A DNA stretch of 64,000 bases from Takakia lepidozioides (lineage: Eukaryota > Streptophyta > Takakiopsida > Takakiales > Takakiaceae): the NCBI GenBank assembly GCA_030704615.1, contig CM060734.1, forward strand, positions 28,474,042 to 28,538,041. Reading direction: 5' to 3'. Shown in pieces: positions 11,929 through 23,285 of the stretch. Position 1 is the first letter of the stretch; each line of letters begins with the position of its first letter. The notes under the pieces are model-generated. The model was not told the origin of the DNA and did no database searches. It was given only the letters and a program-made list of their open reading frames with translations. The position numbers and the translations under genes are program-made.

Positions 11929-14562
11929 ATGGGGTGGTGGGGGAAGGGGTCCAAGGATGGGCCCTTCAAGCCCACCAAGGCTGCGCCCGCGGTGAAGGTG
12001 AGCACTGACTACTGGAAGCAGAGGTTGGAGGCTTACAAGCTAGAGCAGCAGAGCGGCCTGCCTGACCCCAGATATGAACCGGAGATTGAGGAAGACCTTC
12101 GGGAGGATCGGTATTTTGAGAAGGAGGAGGACACCACCCCTGAGCAGATTGAGGAGAACAAGAAGCTGATGGAAAGTTTCAAGAACAGTGAAATGGCGAA
12201 GTTTCTGCTGCGGTCGGCGGAGCTTGCATCCCAGGAATTGGCGGTGGCGAAGCTGGAGAATGCGAACCCAACGAGGCGCGATGATGTCAAGCTCTGGAAG
12301 TCCCTTCCGCTTGTACCGGGACCTTATGGCTCCCCTCCCATTCCCAGAAAGGCTTTGAATAGCGAGGAGGAGGTCCAATCAAGGTTTTGGGATTTTTTCA
12401 AGCAGTTCCAGTTTGGATTGTGGGGTTACCGGCAGCGGCCATACCCCCCTGAACGCCCCATCGATGTGCAACAAGTGCTGGGTTATAAGTGGCTTGACAA
12501 ACGCTATTCGGACTGTATGTCTCTGTTGTCCTTTACTCTCAATGGTAGGGGTTTGGGGGTGTCGATACAATTACATGCCAGTAATAAAAAAGTGAACCAG
12601 CCGTACAAATGGAAGGTTTTTCTTGAAAGAGGCAGGTTCCTAGTTGTGAAAACTTCATTAAACCTCGGAAGGGTAGGCGAAATTGGTGGAAAACGCACCT
12701 TAAATATGGGATTTTAGAGCTGGACATAATGGAATGTATATGTTCCCGCAGTTGTAATGAGAGCGGGTGGATGGTACTACAAGGATCGGCTTGGCCGCAC
12801 TCGGGGCCCCATGGAACTTGTCAATCTCAAAACTGCCTGGGCAGCAGGCATCGTTGACAAAAACACCTTCATTTGGGGTGATGATATGGACGAGTGGGCA
12901 CCCATTGGCATGGTTTACGGCCTCCAAACTGCTGTGGCTACGCCTGATAGTAATCTGTCTGACCTCGTTTTTCTTGAGCTTCTGTTTGAAATGTTTACAG
13001 ACTAGTTTGAGGCACTATTGTGGAGTTATTGGTCTATCTTGGTTTCTTGCCTTGAGTCTTGTAACTGGCAAGCTGTGGGTTTTCTCTCTCTCCCTCTCTC
13101 TCTCTCTCTCCTTAGAGGATGAACTTCTATGCCGTGCAGTTTGCTATCAAGAACCATCAACATCTGTTACCAACAGATGAAATCATTATGTCGACCCTGT
13201 TTTTTGCAGTCAAACTGGCCACCATGGGAACAGCCCTGGTTCACAAATTGTCAAGAGGGATTCCACCCTGGGCTCCCCTGAAAGGTCATGATTTCAAATC
13301 ATATAAGCAGTTGCAAAGTGAGGCAATAGAGAAGAAGGAGCGAGAGAAAGCGGTCCTCCGACAGAATGATGGTGCATGGCCTGGTGAGAGTGCCCCTAGC
13401 CATTCGCTCTTTCTCTGGGCGAGTGGAGGGGAGCTCACGGATATCCTTCAACAAAGCCAAAAACAGAACATGCCTCATAAGTTTATCTCCTATGAAGCAA
13501 GGTACTCATGGTGGAGTCCTTCCTCTGTGGGTCTCTTTTTTGTCTTATATGTGTTGTTTTGTACATGATGTTCTCATCCTCTCTCCAGCACCTGTTGCAG
13601 CATTCTTCCTCCTTGTTTAGCAAGTGTTGCCATCCCTTGCCAGAGTTCTCATTGTGAATATTGGGGACTTCCTATGTAGCTTCTATCAACCATGAAGCTC
13701 CCTACATCTGATTGACGTCACTGAATAATAATGACTGAGTAATAGTTTCTTTCTCACTCTGTAAAAACATTGTCCATACAGGTGGTAAAGAGCATTTCTA
13801 TTTGAAAGCATGGGAAGTCCTTTTTTGCATTATCCATCTTTAATGGGCTCCTTAAGTACACAAAGCTACAACCTAATCAGAGAAATTCCTGATAAGATTA
13901 GTCCCCATACATATTGTGCAGGTTCCACACTGAAAGAAATCCTCCTTTGTGCAGGAAGGAGCTGGCAAAACAGATACCAGGTCTACGGCCATGGGAGGTC
14001 TTGGAGGTGGAGCAAGTGATGGACCTGGTAACGTATGCCAAGGAGTGGTATCGTGAGGACCTTGGCGAGTTCACCACACGTGCTGACTTTGAGCGAGACT
14101 GGTTTGAATCTTTCCAGGTATTGTGTGTCTCTCTCACAGGCACAACATTGTGCCAATCTAATGTGCAGAGAGGCTATTATTTATTTTAGCCATTTGGGGT
14201 CGTTAAATGGATGGCAGTTTAGTTCTATCACCTGGAGTGTTTCCCAAAAGAACCATTGACTCCTGGATTGCACAGCTTCAGCAGACCATTGGGTCTCGTT
14301 CATGCTTGGCTTGATATGTAAGATAGTACTGGTGGAGTTACTCTTTTGACAATTTAGTGAGGATAAATGCAATCTTGGGTTATGCGGTTGGCTAGCAGTC
14401 CTTGTGACTTTGGCAGCTGCTTGTTTAGTATGTGCATCCAGGCCAGGTTTCTGATAATGATGTGGACTGAGTTTGCAGGAGAAGTGGGATGAGATCACTG
14501 AAGACATTGAAACAGTGTTTGGCCGTGGGGATGAAGCAACCAAGGATACCAAAGAAAGTTGA
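11929..14562 (+). CDS. TIC56: TIC56, component of the plastid inner-envelope protein translocon
   Basis: Five exons with GT-AG junctions: 11929-12514, 12752-12949, 13210-13501, 13955-14117, 14479-14562. All phases agree and give 440 residues. The product matches TIC56 through KQFQFGLWGYRQRPYPPERP, the split ...KRYSD/FVMRAGGWYYKDRLG, the GYF-like domain (GGWYYKDRLGRTRGP, FIWGDDMDEWAPI), RGIPPWAPLKG, PSHSLFLWASGGELT and IPGLRPWEVLEVEQ. TIC56 is a subunit of the large inner-envelope complex with TIC20, TIC100 and TIC214 for preprotein import; a role linked to plastid ribosome assembly has also been argued. The start ATG (MGWWGKGSK) is the one that opens the homologous region; an in-frame upstream start is a non-ATG codon. 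The C-terminus is shorter than in Arabidopsis, whose protein has a long acidic tail. No damage is visible. Confidence 0.93.
13084..13112. repeat. CT microsatellite in TIC56 intron 2
   Basis: A run of TCTC/CTCT units upstream of the exon 3 acceptor (13,209). Confidence 0.85.
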
Positions 14563-15574
14563 CCAACAAACCTGCATTTGAAAACTCCAGCAGTTCAACC
14601 ATCGGCCCTGACTAGAGGTGAAATTTTGAAGAGCAAACCTAGTGGAACTTCTTTGCTGTGGCGTATGATTCAGTTTTGCCAGAGTTTTTAACTTGTGTTT
14701 GGTAACTTTCCACAGAATCGTGTTGTCAAAATTTGGCAATGTTATATGGCCTTTGCAGATGAAAACCTCACCCCATGTATTAGTGCAACAATCTTCATTT
14801 ATCCTTAACGGAAAAAGCTCTGAAACTGCAGAGTCATGGAAAAGACAGGCATCATGATTTGTACTGATGTCCTCATTGATCATGTGAAATAAGCAAAATA
14901 CAAGTGTCACCAAACAAGTTTTTTACATCCACCAGAGTACTGAAATCTAGTATTAGATTCCTTTGTTGGAAAAGTTGATTGTACCTGTATCTTCACAAAT
15001 TATGTGGAGTTTCAAAACAGCGCCAAATGCATTTCCACCTTTTGACTACTGCTAGATGAGAATCCTTCTAATATAGGGAGAGAGAAAACATCTAACTGTC
15101 CAGAAGTGGGTCTGGAGTCGTTGTCACGTGGTAGTCCTCGTGATAGCAAATCTGCATGTGATCTATAAAGGTGCACAGTGAGTATCTCCCAGTAAGATTT
15201 CTAAGATTGTAAGCAAACAAAATTGTGACCTTCCCAAAGAGTGTGATGGAAGCACATCATGGCAGAGTGACCCTTCATGCTCTCTCAACTTAGTGAGAAG
15301 GTACAAGGTGCTCTTCGTTCTCAAAGCCATCATCAAGGTACTCTGCCCCAAAATTATGTGTTCACCACTCCATATACAGATGGAGGTTGGTCATAAAAGT
15401 GCGGCTATTTTTGTGTAGTAACATTCAATGCCATTGGTGTTGGTCTGGTATTACATTTTTCACATATCAGCATGGTCTATGTAATAAAAAATTTAATACC
15501 AGCTGGTTCTATGTATTTCAAGGCACAGGCAAGGCACAAACACCCAACCACTGGTCTACCAACTCTAGTGCGGT
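14563..15574. other. TIC56 3' flank, no gene recognised
   Basis: Probable 3' UTR then spacer. No domain or repeat that I can name. Confidence 0.45.
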
Positions 15575-15832
15575 GATGGTAACTACAAGATACATGGTTT
15601 GATTCTTGTTGGACTGCTATGTCACCCTGGTCCACGCCACCCCGCCTCATGTCAAGCCATTCCATGTCTGTCCGGTGTCAAGTGGGAGTTACACCAATTG
15701 GAGTAATACTCCCTGCCTGTCACTCCGGTGATGGAACGAGGAGTGACACTCGTCCGTGTCACTCTGGTGATGTCACCTCACTTGGTTTGTCTGGTATCAC
15801 TCCAATCTGTGTCACTCTTGGGATTAATAGCA
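15575..15832 (+). repeat. Second copy of the SINE-like repeat
   Basis: Diverged copy of the 11,286-11,610 repeat. It has GGTAACTACAAGATACATGG, a TGGTTTGATTC B-box-like motif, then the same tgtcaccctgg and ccaatctgtgtcac phrases. Confidence 0.45.
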
Positions 15833-16216
15833 AAATGTAATTTGTTCAGAAACTAGACCACTTGTGTAAGAGTAGAATGAGTCAAGGATCAGATATCTTT
15901 AGTTATTAACGCATAGAAACTGATCTTTAGGACAGATGTTCAAATTAAGTTATTTTATTTTGCAAGTCTTAATCCAAACTATAAAAACTCATAACTGGCA
16001 TACAAAACAAACAAAACAACCGTAAATCTTTCTTCATAGAGCCTCATTTCTTCTATAGTCATTTGCTGTCTATTAGAAGTTAAGCATTGCACGGTTGAAG
16101 TACCATGCTAAACATGCAGTGACATTGTGGCGAAATCTGAGCAGTGCTGGGAATAGTATGGGCTTCGTACTGAGAAGCTGACGGGTCCTGCAGTCAGGGA
16201 GCACTCTTCGCGAATC

Positions 16217-16436
16217 AACAGACGGGAATCCTTTCACAGCCAGTGCTCAACACTAGAATGGGAGGTTGGCCTCAATGGGTTTCTTTCTTCTTCTCTCTTA
16301 TCATTACTGACCTTTTTCAGCAAGAATCTACAGACGGGAATCCTTTCACAGCCAGTGCTCAACACTAGAATGGGAGGTTGGCCTCGATGGGTTTCTTGTT
16401 TCTTCTCTCTTATCATTACTGACCTTTTTCAGCAAG
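16217..16436. repeat. Direct tandem duplication, about 112 bp
   Basis: The block starting acagacgggaatcctttcac at 16,217 is repeated nearly exactly from about 16,329 and ends with the shared acctttttcagcaag phrase. The few differences indicate a recent duplication. No gene is associated. Confidence 0.85.
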
Positions 16437-17809
16437 CGCCCTTGTTTCACTAGAGTGGTGATGCCATCAACGACCCCAAACCACATGAAGTGCTATGGTA
16501 CATTTGCCGACTGATAGACTAGAAATTCCATCTAATAAAAGATACATGGTGAAATTGCAACAGTTTTCTCTCAGACAATTTACATCGGCATCTGCAGAGG
16601 AACTTGGACGTTCCAGAGTTTTTGTAGCTGTTTCTGCAGAATGGAAATTCTTAGATCTGTCTGCTGATGAAATGAAACTGGATGTTGTTATATAAATATA
16701 ATGCTCTAGCAGCTTGAAATCTGTGACATCTACAATGCCTCTATTGATGTGCCAAATTCTTGTTGAGCAGTTCACATTAGTGAGAAATGCAGAGCTGTTT
16801 GCTTAGACAACTACTGCAAACTAATTGAATTTTATTAACCTAATGTATGACAATTTTGTAGTAAGAATCAACGTGAGTCTCAGCATCCTATAAGAAACTA
16901 CCAAAAGCGACCCCTTCAAGCACTATCTGCCGCAACCCAGCAAAACTAACATGCAGAGTATCATCTTCCAAAAACTTACAAATGCCATCAGGACCTATTT
17001 GAAGTTCTGGCCTTCCAAACAATGCGTCAGTATGATGTTCTATAACATGCACACCCTCCCTTGTGCGCAAAGTTGCACACCTACCAAGACTTTCCGAATC
17101 GAAAGACATCACATATCGTCTCAGCTTACTTGTTTTCAATGGGATTGCAGATGAAAAGTTGCCTGGTCTAAATTTTGCATGTCGAGTGTCACCAGATGCC
17201 AAAGCTGCAACTGCTGCTGGTGCTTCAGCTGCAAGACTATCCCCAGTCCCATCTATCTGCTCTAGATCCACAATCAGATCATCCAATCCTTGTGTTGAGA
17301 CCTTCATGCCCGAAACTTTTGATCCACTCTCCTCAAGAAGTATCCATACATGACTGAGATTTCATACACCTGCCCAACCCGCAACTTGCTTACGTGGGCA
17401 ATAGTGTAATGGTCCAGAAAAGTTGAGGTGGACCGACCCCCAAAAACCATAGCTATCTGCTCTCGCACCATCTCCAAAGCCTCGGGTGAGTGCACCCCTT
17501 CCAAATCTTTCTCAAAAAGAGCCTCCACTTCAGAGCCTTGCTACCATTTTCTGGTTTGTTAGGAATCTTTGGAACCAGTTTCACACCAGCATCCACAAAC
17601 CGTTGCACAACAAGTGCATAGATCACTTCTTCTACAGCTTTCCGCCTCTCTTCTGCTTTCAACTCAGATATTCTCCTGTCCAAACAAAACACCATACCGT
17701 AAGGTCTTGAATTTGGTAGATTGCAACCTACATGAGGTGCAATAGGCTTGTCTAATCCAAAAACCAAAAACTGTCCAGCAGGAGACTCCGGCACTAGAGG
17801 TGCAATAGG

Positions 17810-17814
17810 CTTGT
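17810..17814. repeat. Target-site duplication CTTGT (left, Copia)
   Basis: Five bases directly before the left LTR, repeated at 22,972-22,976 directly after the right LTR. Confidence 0.92.
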
Positions 17815-18123
17815 TGAAGGAATACATCTATAATTCTCTCTCAGTGTATAGTGTAGGATGTACTAGATTATAGATTAAGGATGTGCAGTTACATCCAAGT
17901 CTTACATCTGAAGTTGTTAGGTGGTTGAAGTCACCAAGGAGTGTGGAACGGTACAAAGCTCAACAGTTGAGTAATGTAGAACCACCATACTCAACCGAGA
18001 CACAGAGAGTGCAGATCTCTCTTGTGAGCACTTTCTCTCTTGATGTAAGATCTATTTAATCTAGTTCTATGTTTTACACGATTATGTGTGTGATTGACTC
18101 TGGATAGAATAGGTGTTTTCACA
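17815..18123 (+). repeat. Copia left LTR
   Basis: Starts TGAAGGAATACATC and ends TTTTCACA; 309 bp. It contains a TATTTAAT-like element in the second half. Confidence 0.93.
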
Positions 18124-18369
18124 TGGTATTAGAGCCATGGTTGTGGCTCGGAAGAGAGAGTGTCAATGATGAGAACGAACTAATAATTTCGAGACACACT
18201 ATGAAATTAAAAGGAGTCGAGAGAGTTTGGAGGAGAGAACTAACAATTCTCCACGATGCATCAGCGTGGAAGAATTCTGTTTCTTATATAAGAACATAAG
18301 TTCTAACATGGCCTGAATTCTGTGATGTTCATGCTTTCTTGGAAAATGATAATTGATTGAGAGACTGGA

Positions 18370-21300
18370 ATGGCTCAAAGAGTAGATGTGAGTAATATTC
18401 CTAAGTTCGACGGCGCATACTTCCATGTGTGGAAGCATAGAGTAACACTACTGTTAAAAGCAGAAAAACTATGGGCTCTAGTCGTAGGGACAGAGTTAAA
18501 ACCAGTGGCTCCCATGACAGCACAGATTGCTGCTGGGCAGCAAGCGCTTCCAGCCACAGGTGTTGGGAGTATAGTGAACTAGGAAGAAAGAGATGCCCTC
18601 TCACTCACCATAATTAATAACTGCTTGGACAATAGTGTAGAGTCACATGTACAGTCGTGTACATTAACTTTTGAAGCATACCGAAAGTTGACAAGGTTAT
18701 ATGAATCAAAGGATGCAGTAACCAAAATGTACCTTAGAGACAAAATTCAAACTTTAAAAATGAAATAGAATGAAAATGTCACTAAGCATATACATGTCTT
18801 CAGATCTTTGCTAGAACAGCTTTCTACTGCTGGTTGCCTTGTGTCAGACGAGGATGTTGTCTTATTCCTAATGAGGAGTATGCCGATGAGTTATCGAACA
18901 TTTATAGGCTCTTTTAGGAGACAGCCGAGTATAAGTCTACAGTCTTTAATTACAGACTTAATATAGGAGGAAACTTTAATGATGAGTCTTGGACCTGCTA
19001 CAGATTCAAAAACTGCATTATATTCTGGACAGAAGTCTAGTACATATAATAGTTTTAATAGGAAGAAGCAAAATGAGGACAAAAATAATGTCAAGAAGGA
19101 GGATGGCGAAGGATCAAACACAAATAAAGGAAAGAAGAAGCAAATGAAGTGTTTTTTCTGTAAGAAGTTTGGACATATAATTAAGGACTATAGGAAGAGG
19201 ATTGCAGCTGAAGCAGCAAACAAACAAGCAACACAAGGACATGTTGCAGTCGAAGGCAATCAGCTCTATGTCGCAGCGATGATCATAAGTAAAGGGAAAG
19301 ATTCAACTTGGTATGTGGACACAGGAGCCACACAGCACATGGCGTATGACATACACACTTTTGCGACATACAAAGAGTGGAGACAGGGACAGGTTGTCTA
19401 TTTAGGGGATGACTCAACACATGAAATAGCAGGCCAAGGGTCAGTCATTGTGTTGTTGTGCAATGGACAGCGAATGGAGGTACCCGACGTGCTCCATGTG
19501 CCAGGTCTCAAGAAGAATTTATTTTCTGTTAAGCAATTAGACCTAGCTGGGGGAGAGATGAACATAAAAGAAGGTTGCTATAACCTGAAGAATTCCAAGG
19601 GAAATCTCATAGCAAAATGTGAGATAGAAAACGGACTCTATAAGCTAGGAACTACATTACAGAACTCACAAGTCATGGCAATGCCAACTGTCTTAGAGAC
19701 TAACAAGGCAGACCTATGGCACTGTAGATTAGGTCATACGAACCAAGATAGAATGCATCAGATGCAAACTAACTCAATGGTTAGAGGGCTGGATTCAGTA
19801 GATGTTAGGAAACTAACATTATGTAGAGAAATCTGCATCTCAGGAAAACAGCACCTAGAGAAATTCCCTGTAGAGGGAGGCAAGAGAGCTACTGAACCGT
19901 TAGGCCTCGTACATACTGACATTTGTGGACCGATGCAAGCTCTCACACACAACGGGTTTAAGTATTTCATCACATTTATAGATGATTTTTCAAGGTTTAC
20001 TGTTGTTTATTTGTTAAAACAAAAGTCAGAGGCATTTGAGAGGTTTAAAAAATATAAGTTACTGGTTGAAAATCAGCTAAGGAAGAAGATCAAGGTTCTA
20101 AGGGCTAATGGGGGTGGTGAATACATTTCTAATGAGTTTAATTTATTCTGTCAAGAGAGTGGCATAAAGAGGCAGTTTACTGTAGCAGGGACACCACAAC
20201 AGAATGGGGTGTCTGAGAGGAAAAATAGGACCTTAGTGGAAGCAATACTTTCCATGCTACACCATGCTAGCTTACCAAATGTCTATTGGGGTGAAGCTCT
20301 TATGACTGCCACATACCTACAGAATAGGTCACCAACCAAAGCTCTAAATAATAACAAAACACCCATAGAGTTATGGACAAGTGTGAAGCCTGATGTATCA
20401 CACTTGAAAGTCTTTGGCTGTAGAGCCTTTGCACTAATACAGAAGGATAATAGACGCAAACTAGACTCACACACTGTCAAGTGTACATTTTTGGGCTATA
20501 GTGAATAGACTAAGGGTCACAAATTAATGACCATACAAAAGACAATTATCATTTCCAAAGATGTGATATTCCATGAGGATAGTAATGACACAGTGGGAGA
20601 TGCTATAGAAGAAGGAACACTGTAAGCAGACAAAGATTCAATGCTATTAGATCGATCTTTCTTTAAGCAGTATGCAAACACTAATAATTTACCACTTCCT
20701 CGCACTCACATAACACCACAAAACACTCACACAAGTCCAAGTGTGCAACCTTCTCAAATACCCTCTCAGTTTCCTAGGCCAAGTCAAGTAGTAGGAGCAC
20801 TACCATCACCACTGAGCACAGGTTCAGTTTATCAGCTTTATGATGTCATAGAGGATATAGTGAGAGAAAATACCTCACCCACCGTAGGGAGGGATTCAAG
20901 ACAGGCTAGGAGAGAGACATCAAGCTCACCAGGAAATAGATGATCTACTAGAATCAAGAAACCACCTAATAGGTTGATTGAGAGTATAGAAGGTAGAAAA
21001 CCCTGGAGAGCACTTTTGACACAAGCTTCTGTAAACGAACCTGTTACCTTGAAGGAGGCTTTATCTTGTTCCGAAGCAGAACAATGGAAGAATGCTATAC
21101 ATTCTGAGCTGGAATCTTTAAGAAGAAACAAAACATGGACAGTCATGAAGCTACCAGAGAATAGAAAACCTATAGGTTGTAAATGGCTGTTCAAAGTAAA
21201 ACTTCGGGCAAATGGGAGTGTGGATCGCTATAAAGCAAGATTGGTAGCAAAAGGATACTCACAGATATCTGACTAATAATACAGAGACCTTTTCACCTGT

Positions 21301-22655
21301 AATTCATTAGCATCTATACGAGTGATACTTGCGCTTGCGACTCAGTTTGATTTGGAAGTTCAACAACTGATGTTAGATGCCTTCTTGAATGGCTTCATAG
21401 AAGAAGACATTTATATGGAGTTCCCAGAAGGAGTCATACAAGAGAGCAAATCTGGTTTAGCTTGTAAGCTGAACAAATCACTTCACAGGCTCAAGCAATC
21501 ATCACGGGCATGGTACCAAAGATTTGACACCTACTTAATGACAATAGGGTTCGATCGAAGCGTAGCTGATTCGAACGTCTACGTGCAGCGGAAGAACACG
21601 AGTTACCTTATTCTGGCATTATATGTTGATGATACTATATTGGCTAGCAATGATGTGAATTTCTTGCAAAAGATCAAGAAGCTCATCGAATCTGAATTTG
21701 AAATGATGGATATGGGGGAGATCCACTACTGCCTTGGGATGCAGATTTCAAGAAACAGGGGAGAAGGATGGATCAGATTGTTGCAAAAAAGGTATTTGCT
21801 TGGAGTGTTGCAAAGATTCGAAATGGAAAATTGTAAGCCAATTAGCACCCCAATGGAGACCAGGGAGAAGCTAACAAAGTCAGATTGCCCAGAAACTGAA
21901 TATAGAAAAGCTTTGATGCAAGAAGTGCCTTATTCACAAGCAGTCGGTTGTTTGATGCATGTTGTTGTCAACACCCGACTTGATTGCTCATTTGCAGTGG
22001 GTAGTCTCGCTCAATTCCTATCGAACCCCGGAGAGCCTCATTGGCAAGCAGCAAAGAGGGTGATGAGGTACATAAAAGGCACTCTTCACATTGGAATTCA
22101 GTATTGTAAATCGGACAAAAGAACAACCCTAATAGGTTTTTCAGACGCGGATTGGCTGGAGACATAGACACTCGACGTTCAACATCGGGTTTTTGCTTCA
22201 AGCTAGCAGGTGGTGCAGTAAGCTGGTCAAGCAAAAAGCAGAGGTCCGTGGCTTTGTCAAGTACTGAATCCGAATACATGGCTTTATCAAAGGCTGCAGC
22301 AGAGGCAGTATGGCTCAGGAGTCTGATGATGGACTTGGGATTTGTTCAGAAGAAGGCTACTATAATTTATGCAGATAATCAAAGTGCAATAGCGCTATCT
22401 GCAAATCCTAAGTTTCATGCTCGTAGTAAGCATATTGACATCCAGTATCACTATATACGAGAAAAGGTCCAGTCAAAGGAAGTGACACTGGAGTACCTTC
22501 CAACATCTAAAATGATTGCTGATTTCTTGACGAAGAGCGTTCCGAAGGAGAAACACTTTCTTTGTGCGAGAGGGGCTGGATTGAAGTGGAACAAGAAGCC
22601 AGAGCAAGATTCAGACAAGATAGAAGACACTACGTATATACTGCCAGAGTATTAG
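18370..22655 (+). pseudogene. Copia gag-pol, multiply interrupted
   Basis: Gag-like start at 18,370. The zinc knuckle reads CFFCKKFGHIIKDY, so its last Cys is a Tyr. Protease: WYVDTGATQHM. Integrase: a DLWHCRLGH pre-domain, HTDICGPM, then LRANGGGEY where the usual second catalytic Asp is Asn, and GVSERKNRT. Reverse transcriptase: ALYVDDTILASND. RNase H: FSDADW and SSTESEYMAL, ending near DFLTKSVPKEKHF. Stops or frame changes at about 18,580, 20,506, 20,622, 20,941, 21,274 and 22,165 break the polyprotein, so the copy cannot act on its own. Confidence 0.93.
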
Positions 22656-22661
22656 TGGGAG

Positions 22662-22971
22662 TGAAGGAATACATCTATAATTCTCTATCAGTGTATAGTG
22701 TAGGATGTACTAGATTATAGATTAAGGATGTGCAGTTACATCCAAGTCTTACATCTGAAGTGGTTAGGTGGTTGAAGTCACCAAGGAGTGTGGAACGGTA
22801 TAGAGCTCAACAGTTGAGTAGATGTACAACCACCGGACTCTGCCGAGACACAGAGAGTGCAGATCTCTCTTGTGAACACTTTCTCTCTTGATGTAAGATC
22901 TATTTAATCTAGTTCTATGTTTTACACGATTATGTGTGTGATTGACTTTGGATAGAATAGGTATTTTCACA
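22662..22971 (+). repeat. Copia right LTR
   Basis: 310 bp, aligned end to end with the left LTR; followed by the CTTGT duplication (22,972-22,976). Confidence 0.93.
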
Positions 22972-23285
22972 CTTGTCTAATCCATTGAGTCCGTTGCTCT
23001 CTGCCCTTACACAAAATCCTCTGGGCGATGACCCGCCTCCACTGCTAGGGGTGGCTTGCGACTTCTTATAGAAAGATGACTGTAAGACAAGGTTGGACAC
23101 CTGCAGACATTTATCCACAAGCTCAGTTGCACTAGTTTGTCCACATCTCCCTGTCTTTTTCGTCAAAATTATAGGTCCAAATGTCCGCAAACTCCGGCCC
23201 CACGTAGGGGTATGTTATCTACTAAACCTGGATTCCTACTGGAAGCATGCTTGATTTCTTGATGGCTGCACTCCACATTTATTAG

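Larger units (their letters stand above)
17815..22971 (+). mobile_element. Ty1/Copia LTR retrotransposon (5.16 kb, defective)
   Basis: Complete structure with two similar LTRs, a CTTGT target duplication, a primer-binding site TGGTATTAGAGCC immediately after the left LTR (18,124), a plus-strand gag-pol region and a short purine-rich stretch before the right LTR. Domain order protease-integrase-reverse transcriptase-RNase H is the Copia order. The LTRs differ at roughly a dozen positions in 310, so the insertion is not very recent. It sits in a coding exon of the DUF760 pseudogene in the opposite orientation. Confidence 0.95.
16840..23214 (-). pseudogene. DUF760 plastid-protein pseudogene, split by Copia element
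   Basis: Read on the minus strand, coding sequence runs from about 23,214 to 22,972, is interrupted by the Copia element, and resumes at 17,814. The 5' part looks like the end of a plastid transit peptide (RGFCVRAESNG); no in-frame ATG lies upstream of it, only TAA near 23,214. Downstream are APLVPESPAGQFL, the DUF760 core (EALFEKDLEGVHSPEALEMV, SKLRVGQVYEISVMYGYF) and the C-terminal block RRYVMSFDSESLGRCA with EHHTDALFGRPE. Lesions: one-base frame changes near 17,550 and 17,305, and a TAG where the family has Trp (FGSFL-stop-DAETHVD, about 16,888). In-frame sequence then continues to 16,840. No introns are visible. Combined lesions plus lack of introns suggest a retro-copied or decayed gene; DUF760 proteins are chloroplast proteins of unknown role. 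Confidence 0.85.
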
